Positions 1-9,212 are shown, counted from the first letter of the stretch. The stretch is 64,000 nt of DNA from Nocardia colli (GCF_008704205.1 NZ_VXLC01000004.1:62001-126000), one strand, 5' to 3'. Numbers and translations: made by a program. Notes: a model not told the origin generated them from the letters alone.

Positions 1-230
1 GCGTTCGTGGGTTCTGACGCTCTACCTGGTGAGGTGTCAACAACCTACTGATGAGTAGCGTTGGCCAGCGGTTTTCCCGCCGCGCGTATCGGCCCGTGAC
101 CTGCGCCACTTAGGATGAACGTGGCCGATTGGCCGTCCATGTGACTGATTAGAGTCCGACCCGACCCGCTTCCGACGTCGGGCCGCCAACAAAGACGTTG
201 TCATCACAACGCAGACGAGACGGTGAGTAC

Positions 231-1397
231 ATGGATCTCTTCGAATATCAGGCGAAGGAGCTCTTCGTTAAGCACGGAGTGCCTTCGTCCGAGGGCCGCG
301 TCACGGACACGGCCGAGGACGCCCGCGCCATCGCGGAGGAAATCGGCAAGCCGGTGATGGTCAAGGCTCAGGTCAAGGCCGGTGGACGCGGCAAGGCCGG
401 TGGCGTCAAGTACGCCGCCACCCCGGACGACGCGTTCACGCACGCGCAGAACATCCTCGGCCTGGATATCAAGGGCCACATCACCAAGAAGATCCTTGTC
501 GCCGAAGCCAAGGACATCGCGGAGGAGTACTACATCTCCTTCCTGCTCGACCGGTCCAACCGCACCTACCTGGCCATGTGCTCGGTCGAAGGCGGCATGG
601 AGATCGAAGAGGTCGCCGCGACCAAGCCCGAGCGCCTCGCCAAGGTCGCCGTCGACGCGGTCAAGGGTGTCGACCTCGCGTTCGCCCGCTCGATCGCCGA
701 GCAGGGCCACCTCCCCGCCGACGTGCTCGACGCCGCGGCCGTGACCATCCAGAAGCTGTGGGAGGTGTTCGTCAAGGAAGACGCCACCCTGGTGGAGGTC
801 AACCCGCTGGTCCGCACCCCGCAGGACGAGATCCTCGCGCTCGACGGCAAGGTCACCCTGGACGAGAACGCCGAGTTCCGGCACCCGGATCACGAGGCCT
901 TCGCGGACAAGGACGCGACCGATCCCTTGGAGCTCAAGGCCAAGGAGAACGACCTCAACTACGTCAAGCTCGACGGTGAGGTCGGCATCATCGGCAACGG
1001 CGCCGGTCTGGTCATGTCGACCCTGGACGTGGTCGCCTACGCGGGCGAGAACCACAACGGCGTCAAGCCGGCCAACTTCCTCGACATCGGCGGCGGCGCC
1101 TCGGCCGAGGTGATGGCCGCCGGCCTCGACGTCATCCTGGGTGACTCGCAGGTCAAGAGCGTGTTCGTGAACGTCTTCGGTGGCATCACCGCCTGTGACG
1201 CGGTCGCCAACGGCATCGTCAAGGCGCTGGAGATCCTCGGCGCCGAGGCGAACAAGCCGCTGGTCGTCCGTCTCGACGGCAACAAGGTGGACGAGGGTCG
1301 CCAGATTCTGGTCGACGCCGCGCACCCGCTGATCACGCTTGCGCAGACAATGGACGAAGGCGCCGACAAGGCCGCCGAACTGGCAGCGGCCAAGTAA
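231..1397 (+). CDS. sucC: Succinyl-CoA synthetase beta subunit
   Basis: ADP-forming succinate-CoA ligase beta subunit, TCA cycle, cytoplasmic, partner of the SucD product 11 bp downstream. The ATG at 231 begins the typical N-terminus [12 protein letters not shown]; an in-frame upstream start at 198 would add residues foreign to the family. The N-terminal ATP-grasp domain (about 1-230) contains [15 protein letters not shown], and the C-terminal ligase domain contains the FLDIGGGAS and [10 protein letters not shown] motifs. Length of 388 aa is normal. The upstream 230 bp hold no gene and presumably contain the promoter. M. tuberculosis has the same sucC-sucD order. Confidence 0.97.
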   Translation: MDLFEYQAKELFVKHGVPSSEGRVTDTAEDARAIAEEIGKPVMVKAQVKAGGRGKAGGVKYAATPDDAFTHAQNILGLDIKGHITKKILVAEAKDIAEEYYISFLLDRSNRTYLAMCSVEGGMEIEEVAATKPERLAKVAVDAVKGVDLAFARSIAEQGHLPADVLDAAAVTIQKLWEVFVKEDATLVEVNPLVRTPQDEILALDGKVTLDENAEFRHPDHEAFADKDATDPLELKAKENDLNYVKLDGEVGIIGNGAGLVMSTLDVVAYAGENHNGVKPANFLDIGGGASAEVMAAGLDVILGDSQVKSVFVNVFGGITACDAVANGIVKALEILGAEANKPLVVRLDGNKVDEGRQILVDAAHPLITLAQTMDEGADKAAELAAAK

Positions 1398-1408
1398 GGA
1401 ATCCGGAA

Positions 1409-2323
1409 ATGTCTATCTTCCTCAACAAAGACTCGAAGGTCATCGTTCAGGGCATCACCGGCGGCGAGGGCACCAAGCACACCGCGCTGATGCTGAAGGC
1501 AGGCACCCAGGTCGTCGGCGGCGTCAACGCGCGCAAGGCGGGCACCACCGTCGCGCACACCGACAAGGACGGCAACGCGGTCGAGCTGCCGGTGTACGGC
1601 ACCGTCGCCGAGGCGATCAAGGAGACCGGCGCCGACGTCTCCATCGCGTTCGTGCCGCCGAAGTTCGCCAAGGACGCCATCATCGAGGCGATCGACGCGG
1701 AGATCCCGCTGCTCGTGGTCATCACCGAGGGCATCCCGGTGCAGGACACCGCGTACGCGTGGGCCTACAACGTGGAGAAGGGCAACAAGACCCGGATCAT
1801 CGGCCCGAACTGCCCCGGCATCATCACCCCCGGCGAGGCGCTGGTCGGCATCACCCCGGCCAACATCACCGGCAAGGGCCCGGTCGGCCTGGTGTCCAAG
1901 TCCGGCACCCTGACCTACCAGATGATGTACGAACTGCGTGACTTCGGCTTCTCCACCGCCATCGGCATCGGCGGCGACCCGGTCATCGGCACCACCCACA
2001 TCGACGCCATCGAGGCGTTCGAGAAGGACCCGGAGACCAAGCTGATCGTGATGATCGGCGAGATCGGCGGCGACGCCGAGGAGCGGGCGGCGGCCTACAT
2101 CAAGGCCAACGTCACCAAGCCGGTCGTCGGCTATGTCGCGGGCTTCACCGCTCCCGAGGGCAAGACCATGGGCCACGCCGGCGCCATCGTCTCCGGCTCG
2201 GCGGGCACCGCCCAGGCGAAGAAGGACGCGCTGGAGGCGGCGGGCGTGAAGGTCGGCAAGACGCCGTCCGAGACCGCCGCGCTGGCTCGCGAGATCCTGG
2301 AGAAGGCAAGCGTAGAGGTCTGA
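1409..2323 (+). CDS. sucD: Succinyl-CoA synthetase alpha subunit
   Basis: Alpha subunit of succinate-CoA ligase; binds CoA and carries the phosphohistidine. The N-terminal CoA-binding Rossmann domain has [11 protein letters not shown], the ligase domain has [13 protein letters not shown], and GHAGAIVSG near residue 256 holds the active-site histidine. The 304 aa length is slightly longer than usual (about 290-300). It forms an operon with sucC (11-bp gap) and is followed by a strong hairpin at 2416-2448. Confidence 0.97.
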   Translation: MSIFLNKDSKVIVQGITGGEGTKHTALMLKAGTQVVGGVNARKAGTTVAHTDKDGNAVELPVYGTVAEAIKETGADVSIAFVPPKFAKDAIIEAIDAEIPLLVVITEGIPVQDTAYAWAYNVEKGNKTRIIGPNCPGIITPGEALVGITPANITGKGPVGLVSKSGTLTYQMMYELRDFGFSTAIGIGGDPVIGTTHIDAIEAFEKDPETKLIVMIGEIGGDAEERAAAYIKANVTKPVVGYVAGFTAPEGKTMGHAGAIVSGSAGTAQAKKDALEAAGVKVGKTPSETAALAREILEKASVEV

Positions 2324-2415
2324 CAAGCGTCGCGAAGCGTCTCCGTTGAGGGTGGTGGCGGGGACGAGGCGGGCCTGATTCCTTGAACTGACCGAGGCCG
2401 CTTTCCGAATCGGAA

Positions 2416-2448
2416 GGCGGCCTTCGTCATATCGAAACGAAGGCCGCC
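2416..2448. terminator. Bidirectional hairpin terminator between sucD and the small minus-strand ORF
   Basis: Perfect 12-bp inverted repeat (GGCGGCCTTCGT / ACGAAGGCCGCC) with a 9-nt loop. A further direct copy of the left arm lies at 2463-2478, so the minus-strand transcript can also form a stem and then runs into TTT. It lies about 90 bp after sucD, where termination is expected. Confidence 0.7.
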
Positions 2449-2492
2449 CCCTGGTTCGAGGGAGGCGGCCTTCGTCATGCGTGGCGGTGGGC

Positions 2493-2555
2493 TCAGCCAG
2501 GGCAGAAGCCGAGCGTCCTGACCAACCACTCGCAGAACTGTTCCATCGGACTCAT
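2493..2555 (-). CDS. Possible 20-residue peptide gene
   Basis: A very short frame, MSPMEQFCEWLVRTLGFCPG, preceded by an excellent ribosome binding site (GGAGGT, 7 nt before the ATG) and followed within 20 bp by the hairpin repeats at 2416-2478 that would end a minus-strand transcript. It contains two cysteines and an amphipathic WLVRTLGF core. It is divergent from the AfsR-like regulator at 2675. I do not recognise the peptide. The ribosome binding site plus terminator make it credible, but it could be chance. Confidence 0.35.
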   Translation of the reverse strand: MSPMEQFCEWLVRTLGFCPG

Positions 2556-2674
2556 GGTCGACACCTCCATTTCGTCTCCCGTTATGGATACGAGCCGAGC
2601 CGGTGTCTGGTTCACCGCGGAGATCATTGGAATTCGAGGAGACGCGGACGTACCGGACAGGGCATGCTTAGCGC

Positions 2675-5632
2675 GTGGATGTGCTGGTATTGGGTCCAGT
2701 GCAGGCGTGGGCCGACGGTGTCGCGGTGACCGTCGATCGGCCGCTGGAACGGGCAGTATTGGTGCGGTTGGCCTTGGCGAACCGGGTACCGGTGCCGGAT
2801 GGACGACTGGCCGAGGATTTGTGGGGGGCCGAGGTCGAGCGGCCGGTGCAGCGGTTGCGCGTGGTGGTGTCGCGCCTGCGGGCCGCGCTCGGGCCGTTGG
2901 CGGACGTCATCGGACGGACGCCGGCGGGTTATCAGGCGACCGTGTCGGCCGCGGATCTGCTGGCCGCGGAGGCGGCGGCGCAGCGGTTGCACACCGCGCG
3001 GCGCGGCGGTGACTACGCCGCCGTCGCGGAGGCGGCACGGGAGGCGCTCGCGCTGTGGCGCGGGCACGCGCTGGCCGACCTGCGCACGATTCCGTTCGCG
3101 GCAGCCGAGGGAGAACGGCTCGATGATTGGCGACTGTCGCTGACCGTGGCGGGGCTGGAGGCGAATCTCGAGCTCGGCGCGGCCGGTGAGGTGGTGACCG
3201 AGCTGACCGGGCTGGTCGCGCGGCATCCGCTGCACGAGCCGTTGTCGTGTCTGCTGGCGTTGGCGTTGTATCGGACCGGGCGACAGGCCGACGCTTTGGA
3301 GCGGCTGGCGCGGCTGCGGCGGGCGTTGTCCGAGGAATTGGGGGTCGACCCCGCGCCGGATACCAGCGCGTTGGAACTGCGCATCCTGGACCATGATCCG
3401 GCGTTGCGGGCGTCGGCCTTACCGGTCGTGCCCGACGTGGCGAAGCCGGTCGCCGAGCCGGTCGGCAGCGATCCGGTGGCACCGGAGCCGCAGTCCTGGC
3501 CCGCCCCGATGGTGTCGACCCCGATGACCAGCTTCGTCGGCCGTGGCCGGGAATTCGCCACGCTGACCACGCGTCTCGCCGAGCCCGGCCTGACCACGGT
3601 GGTCGGCGTCGCGGGCAGCGGAAAGTCGCGCCTGGCCGCCGAACTCGCGCGATCGATCGGGCAGTCCGGCCGCCCGGTCGTGCTCGTCGAACTGGCGCCG
3701 CTCGGTCGCGCCGAGGACGTCTTGCCCGCGGTGGCCGCCGCACTCGAAGCGGGCGGTCTGGCCGCCGACGGCTCGATCGATCCGAACGGCCCACTCCCCG
3801 GAATCATCGCCGCCCTCGACGGCGGCGAGCGCGAGCGCACCCTGCTCGTGCTCGACAACGCCGAGCACGTGCTCGGATCGGTTGCCGAACTAGTAACCGC
3901 AGCACAGGGATTCAGCGTTCTCGTCACCTCGCAGCAGCCGCTCGGCGTGCCGGGGGAGTCGGTGTACCCGCTCGGCCCGCTGGATCGCAGTGTCGGCGTA
4001 GCGCTGTTCATCGAACGCGCCGGCCTGCACGGGCTGGTGACGGCGGCCGAGCGCGACGAGCTGGTGGCGATCTGCGCGGCGGTGGACTGGCTGCCGCTGG
4101 GCATCGAGCTGGCCGCCGGTCTCACCCGGACCTTGACGATTTCCCAACTGGCCCAACGGATCGACGATCGGGTCCGGCTGCTGGTCGGCGGCGCGCGTGG
4201 CGCGGCGGGCGGGCGGCACACCAGCCTGCGGGTCGCGCTGGACTGGAGTCACGAACTGCTCGCCGAGCGGGAGCGGGCGGTGCTGCGCAGGCTCGGCGTG
4301 TTCGCGGGCGGGTGCACCCTGGAGGCGGCCGAGGCGGTGGTACCGGACGGCGAGCTGGAGCGCGGCGACGTCGCACCCGCCCTGGCGGATCTGGTGAACC
4401 GCAACCTCGTCACCGTGCAGACCGACGGCGCGACAAGACGTTTCACGCTGCTGGAGACGGTCCGCGACTACGCGCTGGCCCGGCTGTCGGAGGCGAACGA
4501 GATCGAGGAGCTGCGCGCGCGGCACCTGCTGTGGTGTCTGGACCTGGTGCGCACCATCGGCGCGCCGGACGATTTCGCCGCGGCGGAGTCGGTGGCGGCG
4601 GTGTTCGCGGAATGGCCGAACATCCTGGCCGCCTTGGAGCGCGCCCCTCGAACGGCAAGGGCCACAGATGGTTTGCGGCTCGCGGTGGAGATGCATGTGC
4701 CCTGGCTCGCCAGAGCCTGGTTCCGCGAGGCGCAACGCCACTACGCGGCACTCACCGACGCGGCCGACATCGCCGCGCACGAACTCGCGCAAGCCTTGAG
4801 CCACTACGGGTTTCACACCCTGATGACCGGCGATCTCGAATCCGCGGCCGTCCAACTGGCCAAGGCGGGCGAACTGGCCGCGCCGCTCGACGACCCGGAA
4901 CTGGCCCAAACGGTCCGCTACTACCAAGGCATCGTCGACATCGAACGATGCCGGCTGCCGGAGGCCGTCGCCCGGCTGCGCGAGGGCGAGCGGCTGGCCG
5001 TGCGCGAGACCCAGGGCTCGTCCTTCGCCGACGCGCTCGGCACTGCCCTGCTGTATTCGGGCGACGCGGCCGAGGCGCTCGCCGCCTACACCCGATCCAG
5101 CAAGGTCGACGCGGCTTACGAGGACGAGCACGGTCTCTCCCGCGGACTGAGCAATCAGGCCAAGGCTCTGCTCGGTCTCGGCCGCGTCGACGAGGCCCTG
5201 GCCACCGCCGAGGAATCCGACCGCTACGCCCGCCGCCTGGACGACCGGCAGATCCTGCCGCTCAACGACCTCACCCGCGCCGCCGCCGCGCTGACCACCG
5301 GCAGCCTCGACGCCGCCGAGTCGTACTGCCGCGCCGCCCTCGCGCACGAGGAGGACGCGACCGGCCTGGCCCGCATCGATCTCGCCGACGTGCTGCTCGC
5401 CAAGGGCGACACCGCCGCGGCCCGGCAGTTGCTCGACGAGTTCTTCGCGGCGGCGCCCGGCGGCGTGCCGCTGCTGGCCGCCCGCGCGATCTCGGTCACG
5501 TTGCTGCGCGCGGAGGGCGACGCCGTGGGCGCGCGAGCGCTGCTCGAACAGGTCCGCGCCGAGTTCGCCGCGGCCGGATTCGGCTGGCAGCGCTACACGG
5601 ATCGGCTGGTCACGCCCGGTCTTTCGGCGTGA
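2675..5632 (+). CDS. AfsR/SARP-family regulator with BTAD, NTPase and TPR-like regions
   Basis: Large (985 aa) transcriptional regulator of the AfsR/DnrI/EmbR type. From the N-terminus: an OmpR-like winged helix (about 1-90, beginning MDVLVLGPVQAW), a bacterial transcriptional activation domain (about 95-235, ending in the ELGVDPAPDTSALE signature), a Pro/Val linker, and an NB-ARC-like NTPase with Walker A GVAGSGKS near residue 310 and a Walker B-like LLVLDNAEHV. The C-terminal 350 residues are Ala/Leu/Glu-rich helical repeats resembling TPRs. Start is GTG. It probably integrates a nucleotide or protein signal to activate nearby promoters. Streptomyces afsR is followed by a small target gene (afsS); here two small secreted-protein genes follow, so they are plausible but unproven targets. 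Confidence 0.88.
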   Translation: MDVLVLGPVQAWADGVAVTVDRPLERAVLVRLALANRVPVPDGRLAEDLWGAEVERPVQRLRVVVSRLRAALGPLADVIGRTPAGYQATVSAADLLAAEAAAQRLHTARRGGDYAAVAEAAREALALWRGHALADLRTIPFAAAEGERLDDWRLSLTVAGLEANLELGAAGEVVTELTGLVARHPLHEPLSCLLALALYRTGRQADALERLARLRRALSEELGVDPAPDTSALELRILDHDPALRASALPVVPDVAKPVAEPVGSDPVAPEPQSWPAPMVSTPMTSFVGRGREFATLTTRLAEPGLTTVVGVAGSGKSRLAAELARSIGQSGRPVVLVELAPLGRAEDVLPAVAAALEAGGLAADGSIDPNGPLPGIIAALDGGERERTLLVLDNAEHVLGSVAELVTAAQGFSVLVTSQQPLGVPGESVYPLGPLDRSVGVALFIERAGLHGLVTAAERDELVAICAAVDWLPLGIELAAGLTRTLTISQLAQRIDDRVRLLVGGARGAAGGRHTSLRVALDWSHELLAERERAVLRRLGVFAGGCTLEAAEAVVPDGELERGDVAPALADLVNRNLVTVQTDGATRRFTLLETVRDYALARLSEANEIEELRARHLLWCLDLVRTIGAPDDFAAAESVAAVFAEWPNILAALERAPRTARATDGLRLAVEMHVPWLARAWFREAQRHYAALTDAADIAAHELAQALSHYGFHTLMTGDLESAAVQLAKAGELAAPLDDPELAQTVRYYQGIVDIERCRLPEAVARLREGERLAVRETQGSSFADALGTALLYSGDAAEALAAYTRSSKVDAAYEDEHGLSRGLSNQAKALLGLGRVDEALATAEESDRYARRLDDRQILPLNDLTRAAAALTTGSLDAAESYCRAALAHEEDATGLARIDLADVLLAKGDTAAARQLLDEFFAAAPGGVPLLAARAISVTLLRAEGDAVGARALLEQVRAEFAAAGFGWQRYTDRLVTPGLSA

Positions 5633-5673
5633 GATGCGGATGAAACCACGCTGAGACGGCCGCCCTGGAGTCT

Positions 5674-5714
5674 GGTCTTCGCAACGCACCACACCAGAAA
5701 AGAAAGCGAAGACC
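5674..5714 (+). promoter_or_regulatory. Inverted repeat abutting the start codon at 5715
   Basis: Perfect 9-bp inverted repeat GGTCTTCGC / GCGAAGACC with a 23-nt spacer. The right arm ends directly before the ATG, and the purine-rich ribosome binding site (AAAAGAAAG) sits at the edge of the loop. It could be a translational control hairpin or an operator. Confidence 0.45.
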
Positions 5715-5978
5715 ATGACCTCCACCCGCATCGCTGCCGCTCGCGGCGCCACGGCCGCCGCACTGATCTTCGCGGGCTTGTTCGGCACCAGCATCCCCGC
5801 GTTCGCGGGTCCGTTCGACAGTGGTTCCGCGATCCCGTCCGCGCCCGGTGACCGCGGCCCGTTCGAGTTCGAGTACCAGTGCCTGGCCCGCGGCAACCAG
5901 GGCGTCGAGCACGGCGAATGGCCCGACTACGACTGCGTGGGCAGCTACGGCGCCTGGCAGCTCATCCCCCGATACTGA
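5715..5978 (+). CDS. Small secreted protein with paired cysteines (copy 1)
   Basis: Predicted exported 87-aa protein. Residues 1-35 form a signal peptide (Arg near the start, a long Ala/Leu/Phe core, cleavage near IPAFAG). The mature part is about 52 residues and ends with a motif shared with the next gene: C-x-R-x-GN-x-G-x-E-x-GEW-x-DY-x-C, then W and PRY at the C-terminus. The two cysteines, 20 residues apart, probably form a disulfide. Function unknown; it lies downstream of the AfsR-like regulator, with the second copy 27 bp further on, suggesting one transcript. Confidence 0.8.
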   Translation: MTSTRIAAARGATAAALIFAGLFGTSIPAFAGPFDSGSAIPSAPGDRGPFEFEYQCLARGNQGVEHGEWPDYDCVGSYGAWQLIPRY

Positions 5979-6005
5979 CCCACCCACCCCGAAGGACGAA
6001 CCAGC

Positions 6006-6236
6006 ATGAAGATCACCCGGATAACCGCCATCGCCACGATCGCCTTCATCGGCTTCCTCGGCGCCGGCCTCGTAGACGGCGTCGCCTCGGCTGACCCGGC
6101 ACCCGGTCGCCTCGGCCCGTACGAGGCGCTCTACACCTGTGAGCGGGAGGGCAATATCGGCATGGAGAACGGCGAATGGGCCGATTACAACTGCGAGGGC
6201 GCCCCGGGATCGTGGCTCATCGTGCCGCGATACTGA
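6006..6236 (+). CDS. Small secreted protein with paired cysteines (copy 2)
   Basis: Paralogue of the preceding gene (76 aa). Signal peptide to about residue 29 (cleavage near GVASA), then a 45-residue mature domain with the same pattern, C-x-R-E-GN-x-G-M-E-N-GEW-A-DY-N-C, and the terminal PRY. The ribosome binding site GAAGGACG lies 7-12 nt before the ATG. The tandem arrangement and strong conservation of the C-terminal motif, compared with divergent signal peptides, point to selection on the mature domain. I do not recognise a named family. Confidence 0.8.
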   Translation: MKITRITAIATIAFIGFLGAGLVDGVASADPAPGRLGPYEALYTCEREGNIGMENGEWADYNCEGAPGSWLIVPRY

Positions 6237-6478
6237 TCCGCCCGGCCCCGGCCCGGAGCACCCCGCAATCGCGTGGCTCCGGGCCGAACGCGTTCCCCCG
6301 AAAGCGCTTCCGGATGGTGGTGCTAGCTGTCGGCAAACCCCCCGCGACCTGGTATGGAGGGGCTGATAAGGCCCTGAGAGGGTCCGGTTAAGGGTGACCT
6401 GGACCGATGCGTGCAGTAGCGTCAGGTGCAGATCCAGCAGTTGAAGACCACGTATGACTCGACCTAGGAGACGACGAC

Positions 6479-7549
6479 ATGTCATACCCGTCCGGGGGCT
6501 CCGGGTACAACACACCCGCGCCCTCCACCCCATCCAGCCAACCTTCGACGGCGGGTGGTGCCAGTTCCGGTGCGAGCGCGACCGGTGCCGAGGCCAAGGG
6601 GCTGCCGTTCTTCCTGGTGGTCGGTGTCGCGGCGCTCGGCGTGATCAACTTCCTGCTCGGTTTCCTGCCCTATGTCGGCACCAAGGCGGTCGATTTCGGC
6701 GGCGCGCGGGTGGCCAGTAGCGAGACCGCGAGCCTGTTCGAGGCCGGCGGTTCGGCGTTGCTCGCCATCCTGCTGCTCGGCGGACTGCTCGCCGGCCTGT
6801 CGGTGCTGCCCAAGCAGAGCTGGACGGGCGCGGCCGCCGCGGCCTCGCTCGCGGGCTTCCTCGCGCTGCTGCTGCACTCCTTCACGCTGTCCGACGGCAT
6901 CGAGCTGAAGTGGGGCGCTTACGTCCTGCTGGTGCTGTCCTTCGCCCAGGCCGTGGTCGCGGTGGGCGCGGTGCTGTTCGAGGCCGGCCTGATCAAGGCG
7001 CCCGCGCCGCGACCGGCCAGCGCGCCGGCCGCGTTCGGGCAGGGCGGCGGCTACGGCCAGCAGCAGCCGGGGGCGTTCGGGCAGAGCCAGCCGGGCTACG
7101 GCCAGCAGCCCGGCTACGGCCAGGCGCAGCCGGGTCAGCAGCCCTACGGCCAGCAGTCGCCCTACGGTCAGCAGCCGGGTTACGGTGCGGCACAGCAGGC
7201 TTCGCCGTACGGCCAGAGCCAGCCGAGCCAGCCCGCGTACGGCCAGCAGGGCCAGGCCTACGCGCAGCCCGCCTACGGTCAGCAGCCGCCGACCACCGCT
7301 TTCGGTGGGGCCCAGCAGGCTTCGCCGTACGGTTCGCCGAGCGCCGCGCAACCACGCCCGGACGAGGGCGCCACCCAGCACTTCGGTTCCGCACAGCAGC
7401 CGGCCCAGCAGTCGCCGTACGGTTCGTCGAACTACGCGCAGCCGAGCCAGCAGCCCGCGCAGCCGGGCCAGCCGTTCGGTGGCGAGCAGGGGGCCGACCC
7501 GGCCAACGACGCCACCCAGGCGTTCCGTCCGTCCGACGACAACAAGTAG
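6479..7549 (+). CDS. DUF5336 membrane protein, 34 kDa antigen-like
   Basis: Homologue of the mycobacterial 34 kDa antigenic protein (Rv0954), by position and architecture. A short Gly/Ser/Pro-rich N-terminus is followed by four hydrophobic segments between about residues 40 and 165 ([19 protein letters not shown] is the first), and then a low-complexity cytoplasmic or surface tail of about 190 residues built of GYGQQ / PYGQQ / QPAYGQQ repeats. The ribosome binding site TAGGAGA precedes the ATG. In M. tuberculosis the same gene lies between sucD and the DUF6350 gene. Function is uncertain; a cell-envelope or division role is likely. Confidence 0.88.
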   Translation: MSYPSGGSGYNTPAPSTPSSQPSTAGGASSGASATGAEAKGLPFFLVVGVAALGVINFLLGFLPYVGTKAVDFGGARVASSETASLFEAGGSALLAILLLGGLLAGLSVLPKQSWTGAAAAASLAGFLALLLHSFTLSDGIELKWGAYVLLVLSFAQAVVAVGAVLFEAGLIKAPAPRPASAPAAFGQGGGYGQQQPGAFGQSQPGYGQQPGYGQAQPGQQPYGQQSPYGQQPGYGAAQQASPYGQSQPSQPAYGQQGQAYAQPAYGQQPPTTAFGGAQQASPYGSPSAAQPRPDEGATQHFGSAQQPAQQSPYGSSNYAQPSQQPAQPGQPFGGEQGADPANDATQAFRPSDDNK

Positions 7550-7558
7550 CGATCCCTG

Positions 7559-7606
7559 CCCCCGGCGCGGTTTCATGCGGCGCGCCTGACCCGCTCGCGC
7601 CGGGGG
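7559..7606 (+). terminator. Hairpin after the DUF5336 gene
   Basis: 11-bp perfect inverted repeat CCCCCGGCGCG / CGCGCCGGGGG with a 26-nt loop that itself can pair in part. There is no T-tract, as is common in high-GC actinobacteria. Confidence 0.55.
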
Positions 7607-7626
7607 AGCTGCCACGCTGAATTGTC

Positions 7627-7710
7627 ATGAGTGAGCGTCAGCGAGTGAGTCAGGGATGCCGCGCGCCTGAGCGCACGACGGAGCCGAGCGTCAGCGAGGC
7701 GCGGTCGTGA
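7627..7710 (+). CDS. Possible 27-aa leader ORF coupled to the DUF6350 gene
   Basis: Short frame starting ATG AGT GAG CGT and ending in a TGA that overlaps the GTG start of the next gene by 4 bp. Its codons include two copies of the 13-mer GAGCGTCAGCGAG (7633 and 7688 region). Such overlap is typical of translational coupling. It may instead be a non-coding repeat element. Low confidence. Confidence 0.25.
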   Translation: MSERQRVSQGCRAPERTTEPSVSEARS

Positions 7711-9212
7711 ACTCGTCTCGGAACTCACTCGCGCGCCGGACAGGTGGATCTCGCACTGTGCCCGAGCCGCACCCCGAGCCCGAAGAGGCCGGGTTTCTGT
7801 CGCTGACCCCGGAACGCGCCAGGGTCCTCGTCCTGGTCGCCGGTCGGCCGACCACCTACGCGCTGACCGCGATCATTGTGCTCGTCCTCGCGACGCTGCT
7901 CACCTCGGGCAGCAATCTGGCCGGCACCTCCGGCGCGATCGCCGCGGGATGGCTTGGCGCGCACCAGGTTCCGCTGGTGATCGGCAAGACCTCGCTCGGC
8001 CTGCTCCCGCTGCTGCCGACCGCCCTGCTGGTCTGGCTGGCCGGCCGGGAATGCGCCCGCGCCGTCGAACCCGATTGCACGCGCGCCGATCTCGGCTGGA
8101 TCGTCGGCGCCGCGCTGGCCGGTCCGCTGCTGATCACGGCCATCTGCCTGGCGGTCGCCGAGGACGCGTCCGGCGTCGTCGCGCTGCAACCGCCGAACAC
8201 CCTCGCCGCGTTCGCCTGGGTCGGCGGCCTGTATCTGGTTGCGGCGCTGGGCGGTATCGCGACCCGGACCCGGCGCGAACTGTTCGTGCTGCTGCGCTTG
8301 CCCGAGTGGGCGATCTCCGGCATGTACGCCGCCGGCCGGGCGATGTTGCGCCTGCTCGGCTGCGCCACCGCGCTGCTCGTGCTCTCGTTCCTGTTCCACA
8401 TTCCGCGGATCGGCGACACCTACCACGGCGCGGGCAACGCCGCCGGGGTGATCGGGCTGACCCTGCTCTCGCTGGCCTACCTGCCGAATCTCGTGGTGCT
8501 GGCGGTGGGCGTGCTGGTCGGCTCCGGCGCGCAGATCGGGGTCGCGTCGTTCGGCGTGTTTTCCGTTGTCGGCGGGCCGATTCCGGCCGTGCCGCTGATG
8601 GCGGCGGTGCCGACCGGACCGGCGGCGGGCTGGTGGCCGGTGCTGCTGCTCATCCCGGCCGCGATCGGCGTGCTCGGCGGACTAGACCTGGCGCGGAGCT
8701 CGACCGACCGGATCGGAGCGCCGTGGGCGACGCTGTGCTCGGCCGGTCTGGCGGCCGTCGCGCTGTCGCTGCTCGGCGTGGTCGCGGGCGGTGACCTGGG
8801 CACGTTCGGGCGGATCGGGCTCGACCTGCCGATCTTCCTGCTGCTCACCTTCGCGTGGCTGGCCATCCCCGGCTACGTCGGTCTCGCGTTCGCGCGCTGG
8901 TTCCTCGTCCCGGTCGGCGCGCCGCCCGGCGACTACGCCGATCCGTACGACGAAGACGACTACTACGACGACGATTACGCGGACGACTACTACGCCGACG
9001 ACGACTACGCGGACAACCGCGACTACTTCGAGGACGACTACGCCGACTACGACGGCCCGGACCTGGAAGTCGCGCTCGACGGCGAACTCGTCGAGGAGCA
9101 GACCTCGATCGGCACGGTGCGATCGGCACACCCGATTACCACACCCGACATCGTCGATGCCGAGGTGGTCGAGGCGGACCTGCCGGAAAGTGACCGGGTA
9201 GACGGTCGTTAG
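7707..9212 (+). CDS. DUF6350 polytopic membrane protein
   Basis: About 500-aa integral membrane protein, homologous by position to mycobacterial Rv0955, which lies just before purN. About ten hydrophobic segments span residues 45-405. The C-terminal 100 residues are strikingly acidic, with alternating Asp/Tyr (for example DEDDYYDDDYADDYYADDDY near residues 415-435). The start could be GTG 7707 or GTG 7758; the N-terminal stretch before the first membrane helix is poorly constrained. Function unknown; neighbours do not define it. Confidence 0.85.
   Translation: MNSSRNSLARRTGGSRTVPEPHPEPEEAGFLSLTPERARVLVLVAGRPTTYALTAIIVLVLATLLTSGSNLAGTSGAIAAGWLGAHQVPLVIGKTSLGLLPLLPTALLVWLAGRECARAVEPDCTRADLGWIVGAALAGPLLITAICLAVAEDASGVVALQPPNTLAAFAWVGGLYLVAALGGIATRTRRELFVLLRLPEWAISGMYAAGRAMLRLLGCATALLVLSFLFHIPRIGDTYHGAGNAAGVIGLTLLSLAYLPNLVVLAVGVLVGSGAQIGVASFGVFSVVGGPIPAVPLMAAVPTGPAAGWWPVLLLIPAAIGVLGGLDLARSSTDRIGAPWATLCSAGLAAVALSLLGVVAGGDLGTFGRIGLDLPIFLLLTFAWLAIPGYVGLAFARWFLVPVGAPPGDYADPYDEDDYYDDDYADDYYADDDYADNRDYFEDDYADYDGPDLEVALDGELVEEQTSIGTVRSAHPITTPDIVDAEVVEADLPESDRVDGR

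Noticed and set aside
1..230. Gene fragment at the left edge
   Set aside because: No frame on either strand continues convincingly from the edge; it looks like the sucC promoter region.
3890..5896. 668-codon minus-strand frame within the AfsR-like gene
   Set aside because: Antisense shadow typical of high-GC DNA; no domain visible, and the plus strand has Walker motifs and BTAD.
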